DNA of 64,000 nucleotides, taken from NCBI GenBank assembly GCA_934725015.1, contig CAKVAS010000009.1, forward strand, positions 1-64,000, given 5' to 3'. Origin of the DNA: an uncultured Bacteroidales bacterium. Its GTDB lineage: Bacteria; Bacteroidota; Bacteroidia; Bacteroidales; UBA932. Under the pieces are notes generated by a model. The model was given only the letters and a program-made list of their open reading frames with translations, did no database searches and was not told the origin of the DNA. Position 1 is the stretch's first letter, and the number at the start of each line of letters is the position of its first letter. Position numbers and translations under genes: made by a program. This document shows positions 7,604-16,445 of the stretch, one piece after another.

Positions 7604-9025
7604 ATGGGAACGGTATTGAGCTCCATATATGCGCTGCTGATTGCGGCTATTATCTACATCCTGCTGAAGGAACGGCGCGACCCCGCCGAGACTCTGGCAT
7701 GGATACTGATTATACTTGTCATCCCGGTCGGCGGTATGCTCGCCTATATGCTTTTCGGCCGCAGCTGGCGCAAGAGCCGGCAGTTCAGCTACGATGACGA
7801 CACCGTGTCGAAGAAGCTCCGCGCCATATGTTCCGAACAGCTGAAGGAAATCTCCAAGCCGGAGTATGCGGAACTTGTAGGCCGCAACTTCGTTACCCTT
7901 CTTCTCAACAACGGAGATGCTGCGCTCACCCTCGGAAACCGTCTGAAGATTCTCAACAACGGCTGCGAGTGCTTCCCCGCGATGTTCGCCGACCTCAGGA
8001 ACGCGAGCCGGTTCATTCACATAGAAATCTTCGGCATCGAGAGCGGGGAACTCTTCGAGCAGCTGCTTGCCATACTTTCGGAGCGTGCCGCATCCGGCGT
8101 GGAGGTCCGCGTGATTTTCGACAGCGTGGGCAGCCGTGCTCTGAAACTGCGTGACGTGGAGCGTATGCGCAGGGTCGGCATAGAGGCATTCAGCTATATG
8201 CCCGTCTGGCTGCCTCATTTCGCCAACAAGTTCAACTACCGCAACCACCGCAAGATTGTCGTGATTGACGGCGAGGTCGGCTACACAGGCGGCATGAACA
8301 TCGCCGACCGCTATCTCCACGGCACGAAGCGCGGCGTGTGGCGGGACACCCAGATTCGCCTTGAGGGCGGTTCGGTCACCATGCTCAACGCGGTCTTCAT
8401 AAACGACTGGTCCTTCGTGACCGACGGGGAACTGCTCTATGACAGAAAATATTTTCCGACACCGGACATCCCTCAGACCCTCCCCATTCAGATTGCGACA
8501 TCCGGACCGGACTCCCCGCACGCGACCATTATGCAGGCCTATTTTGCCGCCATCGGAAATGCCCGGCGCTACATCTACATCTCCACCCCGTATCTTCTTC
8601 CCAATCAGCCGATTGTCACCGCCCTGAAGGTTGCGGCGATGAGCGGGGTCGATGTGAGGATTCTCATTCCCGTGCGAGGGGACAATATGGTCGTGGCCTG
8701 GGCTGGATATTCCAATATAGACACTCTCCTCGACTCCGGAGTTTCGGTCTATCTCTATAAAAAAGGATTCAATCACTCGAAATTCTTTGTCATCGACGAC
8801 GAATTCTGTTCCATAGGCTCCGCGAATCTCGACTACCGAAGCTTCGACACGGACTTCGAGGTCCAGGCATATATCTACGCCCCGGAAATCAGCCGCGAGC
8901 TGAAGGGATATTTCCTCGCCGACCTTAACGACAGCGAACTGGTTACCCGAGAAAAATGGGAGCACCGTTCCCGCGTCAGTAAAATCATGGAACCGATAGC
9001 CCGTCTCTTCGGCTCGCTGTTCTGA
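7604..9025 (+). CDS. cls: Cardiolipin synthase (phospholipase D family)
   Basis: A 473-residue inner-membrane enzyme that condenses two phosphatidylglycerols to cardiolipin and glycerol. Two N-terminal membrane helices (about residues 2-20 and 33-52) precede two phospholipase D motifs: NHRKIVVIDGEVGYTGGMN near residue 213 and NHSKFFVIDDEFCSIGSANL near residue 390. Both have intact H-K-D residues, and the length and layout match ClsA-type enzymes. It stands 82 bases after rsmE. A 23-bp tandem repeat begins nine bases after its stop. Confidence 0.94.
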   Translation: MGTVLSSIYALLIAAIIYILLKERRDPAETLAWILIILVIPVGGMLAYMLFGRSWRKSRQFSYDDDTVSKKLRAICSEQLKEISKPEYAELVGRNFVTLLLNNGDAALTLGNRLKILNNGCECFPAMFADLRNASRFIHIEIFGIESGELFEQLLAILSERAASGVEVRVIFDSVGSRALKLRDVERMRRVGIEAFSYMPVWLPHFANKFNYRNHRKIVVIDGEVGYTGGMNIADRYLHGTKRGVWRDTQIRLEGGSVTMLNAVFINDWSFVTDGELLYDRKYFPTPDIPQTLPIQIATSGPDSPHATIMQAYFAAIGNARRYIYISTPYLLPNQPIVTALKVAAMSGVDVRILIPVRGDNMVVAWAGYSNIDTLLDSGVSVYLYKKGFNHSKFFVIDDEFCSIGSANLDYRSFDTDFEVQAYIYAPEISRELKGYFLADLNDSELVTREKWEHRSRVSKIMEPIARLFGSLF

Positions 9026-9033
9026 CCGAAGAT

Positions 9034-9125
9034 GGCCAACTGCCGGAATGAAAACCGTCCAACTTCAGGAATGAAAACCGTCCAACTGCCGGAATAAAAA
9101 TCGTCCAACTGCCGGAATGAAAAAC
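9034..9125. repeat. Four tandem copies of a 23-bp unit
   Basis: Four consecutive units carry the core CCAACTGCCGGAATgAAAA, whose CCA begins at 9036, 9059, 9082 and 9105, an exact 23-bp period. Copy 2 reads CTTCAGG in place of CTGCCGG and copy 3 has AATAAAA. The array fills nearly all the space between cls and the promoter of the next ATPase gene. The period is not a multiple of three, so the array does not encode a peptide repeat. It could be a stack of binding sites or a minisatellite. Confidence 0.9.
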
Positions 9126-9134
9126 TGGAGAATG

Positions 9135-9165
9135 TTGATTTTGTGATTTTTAAGTCTTATCTTTG
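9135..9165 (+). promoter_or_regulatory. Promoter of the DUF4143-type ATPase gene
   Basis: TTG (9135-9137), 20 bases, then TATCTTTG (9158-9165), a good Bacteroidetes promoter. The ATG at 9173 is only seven bases further, so the transcript should be leaderless or nearly so. The 23-bp repeat array ends ten bases upstream of the -33 element, where an activator or repressor could bind. Confidence 0.65.
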
Positions 9166-9172
9166 CATCACT

Positions 9173-10459
9173 ATGAGCGAATACAGAAAAAGGATAGCAG
9201 ACGAGACCTTAAGAGAGAATCTTGAAGCGGCCGGACTGGTTTTGATTGAAGGAACAAAATGGTGCGGGAAGACCACGACGGCTGAACAACAGGCCGGCAG
9301 TGTCTTGTATATGAATGACCCTGAGCATTCCGGGACTTATCTTGCCCTTGCGCAGAACTCTCCGAAACTTCTGCTGAAAGGGGAGACTCCGCGCCTGATT
9401 GATGAATGGCAGGATGCTCCGGAACTCTGGGACTCGGCGCGGTTTGAGGTTGATCATCGGGAAACGAAGACTGGTCAGTTCATATTCACCGGTTCTACCG
9501 TCATTCCAAAGGAAAAGCGTGAGAGAATCAGGCATTCGGGCACGGGGCGTGCTGCAAGGATGACAATGAGGCCTATGAGTCTCTGGGAATCGGGAGAATC
9601 AAACGGACAGTTAAGCCTGAGGGCGATATTCGACGGCGACGGTGAGGAAGCATACGAGGCGAACGAACTTGACATCGAACAGCTGAGTTGGCTGATATGC
9701 CGGGGAGGATGGCCTGCGGCATTGTCCATGACGAGAAAAGGAGCATTGAAGCAATCCGTCAACTATATAGAAGCCATTGCAGGCAAGGACATATCTGATG
9801 TCGATGAAGTGAAGCGGGAAAAGGAATTCACACTTAGACTGCTCAGAAGCTACGCGAGATTTCAGGGCGCTCAGGCTCCGATTACTTCCATTTACGAAGA
9901 CCTGAAAACGAATGCCGAAAGTTCCATGACGGAAGAGACCATATCCTCATATATCACGGCGCTGAAAAAGTTGTTTGTGATAGAAGACGCTCCTGCATGG
10001 AATCCGAATCTGAGGTCGAAAACGGCGATCAGGACATCTGACACCCGCTATTTCGTCGATTCGTCAATAGCGACGGCCGCGTTGGGCATCGGTCCTGAAA
10101 ATCTGGTTTCAGACTTGAAGACGATGGGGTTTCTCTTTGAGACAATGTGCATCAGGGATTTACGCGTATATGCGGAAGCTCTTGACGGGAAAGTCTATCA
10201 TTATCGGGACAAAACAGGTCTCGAATGTGATGCCGTAGTACATTTGAGAAACGGGAAATATGGCCTGATTGAGATTAAGCTCGGCGGCCAGAGGCTCATA
10301 GACGAAGGCGTGAATACGCTTTCCTCATTGTCCGCAAAAATTGATACGGACAAAATGATGCCTCCATCATTCATGATGGTCCTCACTGGCACCGGAGCAT
10401 ACGCATACAAACGGAACGACGGTATCTGGGTCGCCCCGATTGGCAGTCTCCGCCCTTGA
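9173..10459 (+). CDS. P-loop ATPase with C-terminal nuclease-like domain (AAA_14/DUF4143 type)
   Basis: A 428-residue protein. The N-terminal AAA domain has Walker A GTKWCGKTTT (about residues 24-33) and a Walker B-like LIDEWQDAP. The DUF4143-type C-terminal part has the PD-(D/E)xK-like pattern E-C-D353 ... E367-I-K369, suggesting a nuclease fold. The family is common in Bacteroidetes and archaea and its physiological role is not established. The ATG at 9173 is preferred over the upstream ATG at 9143 because the promoter's -7 box lies between them. The gene stands alone behind a 23-bp repeat array and is one of five P-loop ATPase genes in this window. Confidence 0.85.
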   Translation: MSEYRKRIADETLRENLEAAGLVLIEGTKWCGKTTTAEQQAGSVLYMNDPEHSGTYLALAQNSPKLLLKGETPRLIDEWQDAPELWDSARFEVDHRETKTGQFIFTGSTVIPKEKRERIRHSGTGRAARMTMRPMSLWESGESNGQLSLRAIFDGDGEEAYEANELDIEQLSWLICRGGWPAALSMTRKGALKQSVNYIEAIAGKDISDVDEVKREKEFTLRLLRSYARFQGAQAPITSIYEDLKTNAESSMTEETISSYITALKKLFVIEDAPAWNPNLRSKTAIRTSDTRYFVDSSIATAALGIGPENLVSDLKTMGFLFETMCIRDLRVYAEALDGKVYHYRDKTGLECDAVVHLRNGKYGLIEIKLGGQRLIDEGVNTLSSLSAKIDTDKMMPPSFMMVLTGTGAYAYKRNDGIWVAPIGSLRP

Positions 10460-10494
10460 TTTTTTGATTGCATTTGAAAAAATTTTTTGCGTCT

Positions 10495-11007
10495 ATGTTT
10501 ATAGGACTTATTTCGGATACTCACGGGGTGTTTGACGCCCCTTTCAGGGAATTTCTTTCGCCGGTGGATGAAATCTGGCACGCCGGGGATTTCGGCGGGG
10601 GATTCGGGACGGCGGCGGAGATTGCCGCGTTTAAGCCGCTGGTCGGGGTCTGCGGGAACTGCGACAACTATGACCTGCGCTACGACTACCCCTTGTTCCG
10701 ATTCTGGGAATGCGAGGGGATGAAGGTGCTGATGACCCACATCGGCGGCTATCCCGGAAAATACGACCGCAATGCCTACGCGCTCCTGATGCGCTATCAG
10801 CCGGACATCTTCGTCTGCGGCCACTCGCACATACTCAAGGTGATCTATGACAAGAGCTTCAACATGATGGTGCTGAACCCCGGCGCTGCCGGACTTCAGG
10901 GCTTCCACATAGTCCGCACCGCCCTGCGCTTCCACATCGACGAGGGGCGGATTCACGACATGGAAGTATTCAGGCTTGACCGCGAGCAGCCGGTGCCGGC
11001 CGTGTGA
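10495..11007 (+). CDS. YfcE/MJ0936-type metallophosphoesterase
   Basis: A 170-residue calcineurin-like phosphoesterase. The metal-binding motifs are present: SDTHG at the N-terminus, HAGDFGG, GVCGNCD (GNCD in place of the usual GNxD/E), THIGGYP and GHSHI. Enzymes of this size hydrolyse phosphodiesters such as 2',3'-cAMP or model substrates, and the physiological substrate is unknown. The start MFIGLISDTHG at 10495 matches the family. A T-rich TTTTTTG stretch ends five bases before it, so the mRNA leader is short. Confidence 0.9.
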   Translation: MFIGLISDTHGVFDAPFREFLSPVDEIWHAGDFGGGFGTAAEIAAFKPLVGVCGNCDNYDLRYDYPLFRFWECEGMKVLMTHIGGYPGKYDRNAYALLMRYQPDIFVCGHSHILKVIYDKSFNMMVLNPGAAGLQGFHIVRTALRFHIDEGRIHDMEVFRLDREQPVPAV

Positions 11008-11097
11008 GAACGGCTGTGGTGTGTGCTCCTGTATGCTGATGGGGCGGGCGGCATAGCCGTTGTGTAAAAATTTTGTGTGAAAAAGTTGAAAAAAATA

Positions 11098-11128
11098 TTT
11101 GCGGATTTATAAATTATGTGTATTTTCG
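11098..11128 (+). promoter_or_regulatory. Promoter of the small Cys-rich lipoprotein gene
   Basis: TTTG (11098-11101), 19 bases, then TATTTTCG (11121-11128), one base off the TAnnTTTG consensus. The same -7 variant with a following CGG occurs at 59585-59592. About 80 bases of AT-rich leader separate it from the ATG at 11214. The rest of the 11008-11213 gap shows no gene. Confidence 0.55.
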
Positions 11129-11213
11129 CGGCTTGGTAGAAAAACGGTAATTTTATAGTGGTTAGTGTTATTTCTACTGGTGGTATTGTTTAATTAAATC
11201 ATTTTTCAGCATT

Positions 11214-11402
11214 ATGAAAAAGGTATTTATGTCTTTGGCTTTTGCAGCCGTTGCGCTTGCATCTGTGTCTTGCGCCTGCAACAACAATCAGAAGAAGGCT
11301 GAGGCTACAGAGGAGACAGCAAAAACAGAGTGCTGCGACTCTTGCTGCGCCGCTGCTGACACAACTTGCACGGCCTGCGACAGCACTGTCGTTGCCGAGT
11401 AA
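11214..11402 (+). CDS. Small cysteine-rich lipoprotein
   Basis: A 62-residue lipoprotein with a signal peptide and lipobox SVSC (Cys20). The mature part is short, rich in Ala, Thr and acidic residues, and holds two CC pairs (ECCDSCCAAAD) plus CTAC. The paired cysteines could bind metal or form disulfides in the periplasm. Similar tiny lipoproteins with repeated CC-DS segments are common in Bacteroidales; no function is established that I know of. The gene has its own promoter and terminator and so is a single-gene unit. Confidence 0.85.
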   Translation: MKKVFMSLAFAAVALASVSCACNNNQKKAEATEETAKTECCDSCCAAADTTCTACDSTVVAE

Positions 11403-11447
11403 TTCCCGGCAGCCGGAGCTGCGAGGCGGGAGATTTTCCCGCAGTTG

Positions 11448-11482
11448 AAGATATTGTCCTCAAAGGAACAATATCTTTTTTT
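11448..11482 (+). terminator. Rho-independent terminator after the Cys-rich lipoprotein gene
   Basis: AAGATATTGT (11448-11457) pairs perfectly with ACAATATCTT (11468-11477), and seven T residues (11476-11482) follow. It lies about 45 bases after the stop and 46 bases before radA. Confidence 0.85.
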
Positions 11483-11527
11483 GTTTTATTAAATTTGCCG
11501 TTCGGAATTTAACGGAGCTGATGATAT

Positions 11528-12925
11528 ATGGCGACAAAGATTAAGACGGCGTGGTTCTGCACGTCATGCGGAAACGAGAGTCCCAAGTGGATGGGACGGT
11601 GCCCTGCCTGCGGGGAATGGAACACCATGGTCGAGGAGACGGTGGCTACGGGGAAGAAGCCTGTCGGCGCGGCGGGCGTGAACTCCGTGGGGACGGCGTC
11701 GAAGCCTCAGCCGCTTTCTGCCGTGGAGACCGGCGGGGAGGCGAGGGTGTCGCTGAACAACGCTGAGCTCGACCGCATACTCGGAGGCGGGATGGTCGAG
11801 GGGTCGCTTGTGCTTGTAGGCGGAGAGCCGGGAATCGGAAAATCGACGCTGTCGCTCCAGATTCCTCTGAACTGCCCGAATCTCAGGACGCTCTATGTCA
11901 CGGGCGAGGAGTCGGCTAAACAGGTGAAGCTTAGGGCGGAACGGCTCGCGGCCGGGATGGGCGCAGGAGTGTCGGACTTTTCCAATTGCCTGATTTACAG
12001 CGAGACTCTGATGGAGAATGTTATCTCGGAGGCGCGTGCTCTGATGCCGGATCTTATGGTCGTCGATTCCGTGCAGACCATGTACTCGCAGGCCGTCGAG
12101 TCTTCACCAGGGTCGGTCTCGCAGATTAAGGAGACCGCGGCCATGCTTCTGCGCTTTGCCAAGGAGACCGGAGTTCCGGTCATCCTCATCGGGCACATCA
12201 CCAAGGAGGGGAGCATCGCCGGACCGAAGATTCTTGAACACATCGTCGATGTCGTGCTCCAGTTCGAGGGCGACAACAGGGGAGCCTACAGGCTTCTGCG
12301 CAGCATCAAGAACCGTTTCGGCTCGACATCGGAAATCGCCGTGTTCAAGATGACCGGCACCGGGCTTGTCGAGGTACCCAACCCGTCCGAACTGCTGATA
12401 CCCATGCACGCGGACAATTTGAGCGGCATCGCCGTCGGCGCGGTACTCGACGGGACACGTCCGTTCCTCATCGAGGTTCAGGCGCTTGTGAGCACGGCTG
12501 CCTACGGTACTCCGCAGCGCTCGGCCACGGGCTTCGACACCCGCCGCCTGAATATGCTGCTGGCCGTGCTGGAGAAGCGCGCCGGCTTCAAGCTGAGCAT
12601 AAAGGATGTCTTCCTGAACATGGCCGGAGGTCTCAAGATTACCGAGACCGCCTGCGACCTTGCCATCGTAAGCGCCGTGCTTTCGTCCAACATCGACTTT
12701 CCGATTCCTTCCGACGTCTGCTTTGCCGGCGAGGTGGGTCTGAGCGGGGAAATCCGTCCCGTGGCCCAGACCGAAAGGCGCATTGCCGAGGCGGCGCGTC
12801 TTAAATACCGCCGCATCTTCATATCATCATTCTCCAGCCTCGACTTCAGCGCCGACGGCATCGAGATAGTCCGCGTAGGCGACATCCCCGAACTCTGCCG
12901 CAACCTCTTCAAGCCTGTGCGGTAA
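11528..12925 (+). CDS. radA: DNA repair protein RadA (Sms)
   Basis: RadA is a RecA-like ATPase that drives branch migration of recombination intermediates. The 465-residue product has the N-terminal zinc finger CTSCGNESPKWMGRCPACG, Walker A GGEPGIGKST (about residues 98-107), the diagnostic KNRFG motif (residue 261 onward) and a C-terminal Lon-like domain without a protease site. Length and motif order match the family. It is bounded by terminators on both sides; the downstream one (12980-13015) is oriented for the convergent fimbrial operon. Confidence 0.97.
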   Translation: MATKIKTAWFCTSCGNESPKWMGRCPACGEWNTMVEETVATGKKPVGAAGVNSVGTASKPQPLSAVETGGEARVSLNNAELDRILGGGMVEGSLVLVGGEPGIGKSTLSLQIPLNCPNLRTLYVTGEESAKQVKLRAERLAAGMGAGVSDFSNCLIYSETLMENVISEARALMPDLMVVDSVQTMYSQAVESSPGSVSQIKETAAMLLRFAKETGVPVILIGHITKEGSIAGPKILEHIVDVVLQFEGDNRGAYRLLRSIKNRFGSTSEIAVFKMTGTGLVEVPNPSELLIPMHADNLSGIAVGAVLDGTRPFLIEVQALVSTAAYGTPQRSATGFDTRRLNMLLAVLEKRAGFKLSIKDVFLNMAGGLKITETACDLAIVSAVLSSNIDFPIPSDVCFAGEVGLSGEIRPVAQTERRIAEAARLKYRRIFISSFSSLDFSADGIEIVRVGDIPELCRNLFKPVR

Positions 12926-12979
12926 CCTTCCGGTCAATCAGGTATTCCTGTGCCGTAAATAAGCGTTCTGCATTGGCGC

Positions 12980-13015
12980 AAAAAAATCCGGGCCGCGATT
13001 CACATCGGGGCCCGG
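12980..13015 (-). terminator. Rho-independent terminator of the fimbrial operon
   Basis: Read on the minus strand, CCGGGCC, a 14-base loop and GGCCCGG (13009-13015 with 12988-12994) are followed by seven T residues (12980-12986). It is about 115 bases past the last fimbrial gene. Between them, 13041-13065 holds a weaker imperfect hairpin (GTAATC...GATTAC). On the plus strand no T run follows, so it does not look designed for radA. Confidence 0.85.
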
Positions 13016-13129
13016 AAGCGTTGTTGTATGTATATATAGTAATCGGGTAGAACCCCGGATTACCCAGTTGAAGGTTGGTCTATCAGCAGTGTTATCCTGA
13101 AACGAAAGCTATACTGCAAAAAACATGCT

Positions 13130-16100
13130 CTAATTTACGCGGATGTCGCGGACGCAGCGTACCTCGGTAATATCTTCGTTGTTGACGGTGATGTTGTACC
13201 TGTGGTTCTGAATAAATCCGACCTTGGTTTCCTTGATGCCGTCTTTTTTCTTGTCTCCCTCCCTCCCGAAAGACCATTTGGTTCGAGACACTGTCAGTGA
13301 TGGCTTGTCGTCGCCCATGTAGTACCTCATTACGCACATCTCAACCTGACTCGGCGTCCTGTAGCCTTCCGGACAGAACGGATTGCCCTGTCCCGCGGCC
13401 ACACTTTCCGTGACAAGACTGTTGTAGTCCGAGAATTTCTTCGAATTGCCTGTATAGGTCACGCTGCTGTTTGAATTATAGACCTCAAACTTCTTGTAAA
13501 GCCTGTTTTCGATGGAGAGCTCATCGCTGTAGGTCAACTCTCTTGACGTGTAATAACGCAGTGCCTGACTGTTAAGGTGGGTTGTCGTGAAAATATAATT
13601 CCCGTTGGAGAGTTTCTCTGTCTGGATGTAATCCTGCGGAGTCTTGTCTATCGAGTATGTTTCGTTGTCATTCCCATCGACATATCCAAGGTTTCTCACG
13701 CATCTTACGGTTCCTTTCTTTATCGGCTGCCAATTCTCGTTCGTTCCGCTGGTCGAAAGCCCTTCCTCTGCCCAGATCATTGTCGGGTTGTTGCTGTTCC
13801 TGCCTTCTGTGTAGCTCGTGCTGGACATCACGTGCTGGAACCACACCTGGTCATCGCTGCTCAGCTGCGCTTCCGGGCTTCTGTTGTAGAGTTGTGTCCT
13901 GCTGTTCAGAAGTCCTTTTCCGACGACGATTCCGATGAGCTGGTTGATGGATGCCATGTACCAGCGTACCTCGTCGCGGTCGATGACGCCGTCTCCGTTG
14001 TTGTCGCGGTTGCGGCTCATGCAGGAATAGCGCAGATATTCATATTGGCTGTTGAACTGAGGAGTGCTGTTATCAACTTCCCAGTCCATATATGTCCCCC
14101 ATTTCGCTCCCGAGTTGAACGAAGAGCCGGTTCCTGAACTGAGCCCCCATTCCTTGCATGTGTTGTAGAGCCCGTTATTGTCGTCGTCGTTATAACGCCT
14201 TTCAGAGTATGTGGAACTCCAATATGTGCTGAAGCCTTCGTGCTCATCCTCGGTCTCGACTCCCCATGCCGTGCTGAGAGCGGCGTAGGCCGGGTCTGTG
14301 TTGTAGATGCTCTGGATGGCGTGCTGCTGGATGGTGATGACTGAGCCGGTGGCGCGGGACTCCTCGTCCTTGCTGAGGTCGGAGCTGCACAGTATGTGGA
14401 GCTTGCGGTCCTCCTGATTCACGAAACGTTTCCAGAGGTCGGAACTCTTCTCGTTGTTAATGGGATTCTCCTCATAATAGTATTCGTCAACGAACACCGT
14501 GAAGGAAAGCCTGGACTTTGACGGGTCGTCAAGATTGTCAAATTCGCTGGCATTCGGATCCTGAACATAACGGTTCACCTGCCCCTTGATGTAGCTGACA
14601 AGCTCCGGGACGTCCATGACTCCGTCGTTGTGGTAGCCGGCAAGACCGTCTGAGCCGTCGCCCTCTTTGTTTTCGGACGCGGAGCGAAGAACGGAACTGG
14701 TTTCAAAGGAACGGGCACTGAACTTGCGTCTCTGCGTCATGAAGCTGCCCCTGTCGTCCTTTTTGTTGAGGCGGAAGTGAACCCACTTGTAGTCAAGACC
14801 GGAGGTGATTTCCATCCCGTCGCTTCCTTTTGTCGGGCCGGCCTCAGAGACCATGAACGGAGTCTTCACGCTCCATGTAAGCTGGTCAATGATGCAGTGG
14901 TCCTTGTCATATTTCCCGCCCTCGAAGAAGTTGGCCAGGCGGAAATCAATGGTTTTCGAGACATAGTGGCAGTCGCAGAGCATGATTTCTTCCTTTGCGA
15001 TTGTGATTGAACCGCTCGCTCCCGGCTGATTTTCGATGACATCCGCTGCAGAACCCTGACTTGTCTCAACCTCCACGCGGATACTGTTGACGGAGTTCAC
15101 CGTCACGGTGTAGGTGTAGGAGGTGTTGCGCTCGGTGTTGAAATTGTCGAACGCCCCGTATGCGTCTTTCCCGTCTCCCTTGTTCCCGTCGGAGTTGTCT
15201 ATGGCGGCAGTCCAGTCCCCGAGGTGGATTATGTACTGGACATCTCCGCCAAGCACCTTGCCTCCTGACGTATCAGTGTCGTTCAGTTCCATATCGACCC
15301 GCCCGGTCACGACTACATATGTAGAGAAATCGTTGGCGTATTCAAACATTCTCATCTCTCTCTCCTCCGGCACACCGTTCAGGACATACGACACGCGGCA
15401 GCTTTCATTCCTGCCGTCTGCGGTCTTTATGCTTCTGCTGCGGTCCTGATATTTGGACGGAGCCTTCTTTGGCGTCTGGCGGTTTTCAAGCATATAGAAC
15501 GAGAACTCGGACCGGTCGCTGTTCGGGAAATCCTCGAAATTGACGAAATCCGTGTCGAAAAAATCCTTCGCGTAGTCTGAATATTCCGAAGACGGCGTGC
15601 CGGGGGAGACGCTCACGAAGTCGTGCCCTGTAGCGTCAGTGATGCCGCGATGGTCGTAGCCATAGAGATAGGCAGTGCGCGGAACATTGACGACCTTCCA
15701 CTGCCTGGCTTCGAATGACTTGATTGTCTGCCCCTTGTCGTCGGGTCGGCTGCCCTTCTTGAACACGAAGCGAACCTTGGCATCAATTCTTCTGAGCATC
15801 ATCGTGCCGTCAATCAGCGTCAGCTCCGTGCCGTTTGCGGAGTTTCCTCCTTTGACCGTCAGTCCGGTGAGCTTTCCCGTCATAGGGAAATATCCGTTGC
15901 GGTTTATGATGCGCTGGTTCAGATAGACATTGTAGTTCAGCAGGTCCTCCTCCTTCCGGATGTTGTGCGCGAGCAGGTCGGAAGAAATGCGGACCATATC
16001 GGCGTCAAGATTTGCTATCATATAGAGCCTCATGTTCGAGCCGCCGCCCGTTTTGAACTTCACGGTTCCGCTCGTCGTGCCGTCGTCGGTCGAGGCATTG

Positions 16101-16423
16101 CTGACATACCAGCAGTTGCTGAGCGAGCTCTCGACCGATGCCTTCGATGCCCTCTGGTTTTCTGCGTCGAAATAGATGCCGGAAACTTTTGCTCCGCTGC
16201 CGTCGAACATGAAAAGGTAGAAATTATAGATCTGCTTCTCATTTCTCTCGCTCACCGTCGAGCGGGTGATTACTTCCCGGTTTCCCTGCGAACCGAAATT
16301 AAGCTCTGCCCAGCACTCTCCTTCCGAAAGGGGACTGCTCTCGCCAATCTCCTCCTTTACACAGGACGGTGCCGCGGCGGAGATGGCCATTGCCGTGAAT
16401 ATTATGTATATGAATCGTCTCAT
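13130..16423 (-). CDS. Large fimbrial lipoprotein with DUF4906-like C-terminal region
   Basis: A 1097-residue lipoprotein (MRRFIYIIFTAMAIS..., lipobox AAPSC) at the end of the fimbrial operon. The N-terminal part resembles fimbrillin/Mfa-type folds, and the C-terminal part has FCPEGYRTPSQVEMCVMRYY and ends RCVRDIRV, as in DUF4906-type fimbrial proteins. A canonical EF-hand-like calcium loop, DNNGDGVIDRDE, lies in RNRDNNGDGVIDRDEVRWY. Size and position suggest a tip adhesin or long accessory subunit exported to the cell surface. The start at 16423 is chosen because it gives a proper signal peptide; an upstream extension would overlap the preceding gene. The 22-base gap implies co-transcription. 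Confidence 0.85.
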   Translation of the reverse strand: MRRFIYIIFTAMAISAAAPSCVKEEIGESSPLSEGECWAELNFGSQGNREVITRSTVSERNEKQIYNFYLFMFDGSGAKVSGIYFDAENQRASKASVESSLSNCWYVSNASTDDGTTSGTVKFKTGGGSNMRLYMIANLDADMVRISSDLLAHNIRKEEDLLNYNVYLNQRIINRNGYFPMTGKLTGLTVKGGNSANGTELTLIDGTMMLRRIDAKVRFVFKKGSRPDDKGQTIKSFEARQWKVVNVPRTAYLYGYDHRGITDATGHDFVSVSPGTPSSEYSDYAKDFFDTDFVNFEDFPNSDRSEFSFYMLENRQTPKKAPSKYQDRSRSIKTADGRNESCRVSYVLNGVPEEREMRMFEYANDFSTYVVVTGRVDMELNDTDTSGGKVLGGDVQYIIHLGDWTAAIDNSDGNKGDGKDAYGAFDNFNTERNTSYTYTVTVNSVNSIRVEVETSQGSAADVIENQPGASGSITIAKEEIMLCDCHYVSKTIDFRLANFFEGGKYDKDHCIIDQLTWSVKTPFMVSEAGPTKGSDGMEITSGLDYKWVHFRLNKKDDRGSFMTQRRKFSARSFETSSVLRSASENKEGDGSDGLAGYHNDGVMDVPELVSYIKGQVNRYVQDPNASEFDNLDDPSKSRLSFTVFVDEYYYEENPINNEKSSDLWKRFVNQEDRKLHILCSSDLSKDEESRATGSVITIQQHAIQSIYNTDPAYAALSTAWGVETEDEHEGFSTYWSSTYSERRYNDDDNNGLYNTCKEWGLSSGTGSSFNSGAKWGTYMDWEVDNSTPQFNSQYEYLRYSCMSRNRDNNGDGVIDRDEVRWYMASINQLIGIVVGKGLLNSRTQLYNRSPEAQLSSDDQVWFQHVMSSTSYTEGRNSNNPTMIWAEEGLSTSGTNENWQPIKKGTVRCVRNLGYVDGNDNETYSIDKTPQDYIQTEKLSNGNYIFTTTHLNSQALRYYTSRELTYSDELSIENRLYKKFEVYNSNSSVTYTGNSKKFSDYNSLVTESVAAGQGNPFCPEGYRTPSQVEMCVMRYYMGDDKPSLTVSRTKWSFGREGDKKKDGIKETKVGFIQNHRYNITVNNEDITEVRCVRDIRVN

Positions 16424-16445
16424 CTTTCCTGCTTGAATCATAAAA

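Noticed and set aside
7580..8965. 461-codon minus-strand frame opposite cardiolipin synthase
   Set aside because: The plus-strand gene has both HKD motifs and membrane helices; the opposite frame shows no signal, domain or sensible start.
9034..9125. Possible CRISPR array
   Set aside because: The 23-bp units are directly adjacent with no unique spacers, and no cas genes are in the window.
12988..13015. Hairpin as terminator for radA on the plus strand
   Set aside because: On the plus strand the A run precedes the stem and no T run follows; the orientation fits the minus-strand fimbrial operon.
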